This document shows, piece by piece, positions 14,660 through 15,598 of a DNA stretch of 15,598 bases. The first letter of the stretch is position 1, and the number at the start of each line of letters is the position of its first letter. Both the position numbers and the translations under genes were made by a program. The stretch comes from an uncultured Collinsella sp. (GTDB taxonomy: Bacteria > Actinomycetota > Coriobacteriia > Coriobacteriales > Coriobacteriaceae): the NCBI GenBank assembly GCA_900550965.1, contig URUC01000047.1, positions 1 to 15,598 of the forward strand, written 5' to 3'. The notes under the pieces are model-generated. The model ran no database searches and was not told the origin of the DNA. It saw only the letters and a list, made by a program, of their open reading frames with translations.

Positions 14660-15364
14660 GTGAGCTTTATCAATACCATTCGCGAGGACATCAAGACCGT
14701 CCAGGCACAGGACCCCGCCGCGCAAAACGGTCTGGTCATTTTCCTTTCGTACCCCGGTCTTCACGCCAAGTGGAACCACGTACCCGAGCACTGGCTCTGG
14801 GAGCACGGTCATCGCTCGCTCGCCCGCATGCTCTCGCAAATCACCCGCCACATCACCGGCGTCGAGATTCATCCCGCCGCACAGATCGGCAAGCATTTCT
14901 TTATCGACCACGCCATGGGCGTTGTCATCGGCGAAACCGCCATCGTGGGCGACAACTGCGTGCTCTATCAGGGCGTCACGCTCGGCGGCACCGGCAACGA
15001 GACCGGTAAGCGCCACCCAACGCTCGGCAACAACGTCACCGTGGGCACAGGCGCCAAGGTGCTCGGCAACATCCGCATCGGCAACAACGTCAAAATCGGC
15101 GGCAACTCGGTTGTCGTCAAGGACGTGCCCGACAACTGCACCGTCGTGGGCGTGCCGGGACGCATCATCAAGCGCAACGGCTGCCGCGTGTTCGAGGAAA
15201 GCTTCGACGCCAAGCAGCATCGCGAGTACATGCCCGATGACGCCGCCGAGCAGAGCGCCCTCAACCGCCAAGGCATCACCGAGAATGCCCGCCGCGTCAA
15301 AGAACTCGAGCGAGAGGTGGCGGAGCTCAAGGCCCTCGTCGCCAAGCTCGTGGACGAACGCTAG
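14660..15364 (+). CDS. cysE: Serine O-acetyltransferase
   Basis: A 234-residue enzyme that acetylates L-serine with acetyl-CoA to give O-acetylserine, the first committed step of cysteine synthesis. A short N-terminal helical region is followed by a left-handed beta-helix of hexapeptide repeats (about residues 68-170: IHPAAQIG, MGVVIGETAIVGDNC, NNVTVGTGAKVLGNIRIGNNVKIGGNSVV). Catalytic residues of the family are kept: D83-H84 in IDHAMG and H119 in KRHP. The C-terminus is a heptad coiled coil (KELEREVAELKALVAKL), unlike the E. coli tail that ends in the CysK-binding Ile. GTG at 14660-14662 is chosen because AGGGAGGG lies just upstream; the frame is open earlier to an ATG at 14585, but that would run through the promoter. 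It is the short actinobacterial/Firmicute form. Monocistronic. Confidence 0.95.
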   Translation: MSFINTIREDIKTVQAQDPAAQNGLVIFLSYPGLHAKWNHVPEHWLWEHGHRSLARMLSQITRHITGVEIHPAAQIGKHFFIDHAMGVVIGETAIVGDNCVLYQGVTLGGTGNETGKRHPTLGNNVTVGTGAKVLGNIRIGNNVKIGGNSVVVKDVPDNCTVVGVPGRIIKRNGCRVFEESFDAKQHREYMPDDAAEQSALNRQGITENARRVKELEREVAELKALVAKLVDER

Positions 15365-15398
15365 GGCTGCGGACGGTACAGACCCGCATCAACGCAAG

Positions 15399-15438
15399 AA
15401 GGCGCGCCAGGAAATCAATCCCCCGGCGCGCCTTTTTT
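15399..15438 (+). terminator. Intrinsic terminator of cysE
   Basis: AAGGCGCGCC (15399-15408) pairs with GGCGCGCCTT (15425-15434) across a 16-base loop, and the T-run continues to 15438. It lies 35 bases past the cysE stop. The complement has a short T-rich end (CTTCTTG), so it may also help end the converging ABC gene. Confidence 0.9.
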
Positions 15439-15440
15439 CG

Positions 15441-15472
15441 ATGTGACATGTGGGACTGTCCCTTTGTCACAT
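15441..15472. repeat. REP-like palindrome between cysE and the ABC gene
   Basis: Outer arms ATGTGACA (15441-15448) and TGTCACAT (15465-15472) enclose an inner palindrome GGGAC-T-GTCCC (15452-15462). The right arm touches the stop codon of the ABC transporter gene. No T-run follows on the minus strand. The GGGACxGTCCC core with flanking GTGACA resembles repetitive extragenic palindromes I recall from several genomes; this is not verified here. Confidence 0.55.
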
Positions 15473-15598
15473 TATGCGAACTGGCTCAGATAGAGGTCGG
15501 CGTAGGCCCCTTCGGCAGCCAACAGTTCTTGGTGCGTGCCTTGCTCGATGATGTTGCCGTGGTCCATGACCAAGATCAAGTCGGCATCAACAATCGTC
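15472..15598 (-). CDS. ABC transporter ATP-binding/permease protein, C-terminal fragment
   Basis: The last 41 residues of an ABC exporter; the rest lies beyond the window. The fragment TIVDADLILVMDHGNIIEQG, followed by GTH-x-ELL and a Tyr/Leu-rich end, is the classic tail of the nucleotide-binding domain of fused membrane-domain/ATPase exporters (MsbA/LmrA/MDR-like). The H-loop histidine that normally precedes STI lies just outside. The stop TAA is at 15472-15474. Coriobacteriia often have such genes as heterodimer pairs, but the substrate cannot be judged from this piece. Confidence 0.9.
   Translation of the reverse strand, partial: TIVDADLILVMDHGNIIEQGTHQELLAAEGAYADLYLSQFA

Noticed and set aside
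1..15598. CRISPR arrays, integrases or an attachment site at the tRNA-Ser 3' end
   Set aside because: No regularly spaced repeats, no cas-like or integrase-like protein, and no duplicated tRNA 3' end seen by eye within the window.

Overview
The window looks like a chromosomal segment of a GC-rich, Gram-positive gut actinobacterium of the Coriobacteriia, most likely Collinsella or a close relative. The clues are the high GC content and codon use, a giant sortase-anchored protein built from CnaB/FctA-type isopeptide modules, and intergenic repeat-like elements that feel familiar from Collinsella (an impression from memory, not a search).

Layout. Bases 1-298 hold a small bacterial SRP RNA (ffs, minus strand) with its own promoter, followed on that strand by an inverted repeat cut by the window edge. 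Bases 299-8062 (minus) are one 2587-residue surface protein: signal peptide, BspA-type leucine-rich repeats, a right-handed beta-helix, a long stalk of CnaB-like, DUF11-like and seven FctA/Spy0128-like modules, and an MPDTG sorting signal. It starts at TTG, and nine consecutive G bases lie in codons 8-10, a plausible slipped-strand switch. Bases 8063-8692 are non-coding and full of dyads and repeats. Bases 8693-10474 (minus) encode a fusion of tRNA adenosine deaminase (TadA) with glycerate 2-kinase. A divergent tRNA-Ser(UGA) follows at 10526-10615.

The second part carries a TetR regulator (minus) divergent from lemA (plus), a strong lemA terminator, a MITE-like 203-bp inverted-repeat element, and a nested palindrome cluster beyond the end of ilvE (branched-chain aminotransferase, minus). 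Then come a DedA membrane protein (minus), cysE (serine acetyltransferase, plus), its terminator, a REP-like palindrome, and the C-terminus of an ABC exporter (minus) running off the end.

Most genes look monocistronic, with their own promoters and terminators; I see no multi-gene operon. The core genes are amino-acid biosynthesis (ilvE, cysE), translation and protein targeting (tadA, tRNA-Ser, ffs) and envelope functions (dedA, lemA, ABC exporter). The accessory content is the giant adhesin and the repeat-rich gaps. The points most worth following up are the poly-G tract in the adhesin, the TadA-glycerate kinase fusion, and the intergenic inverted-repeat elements.
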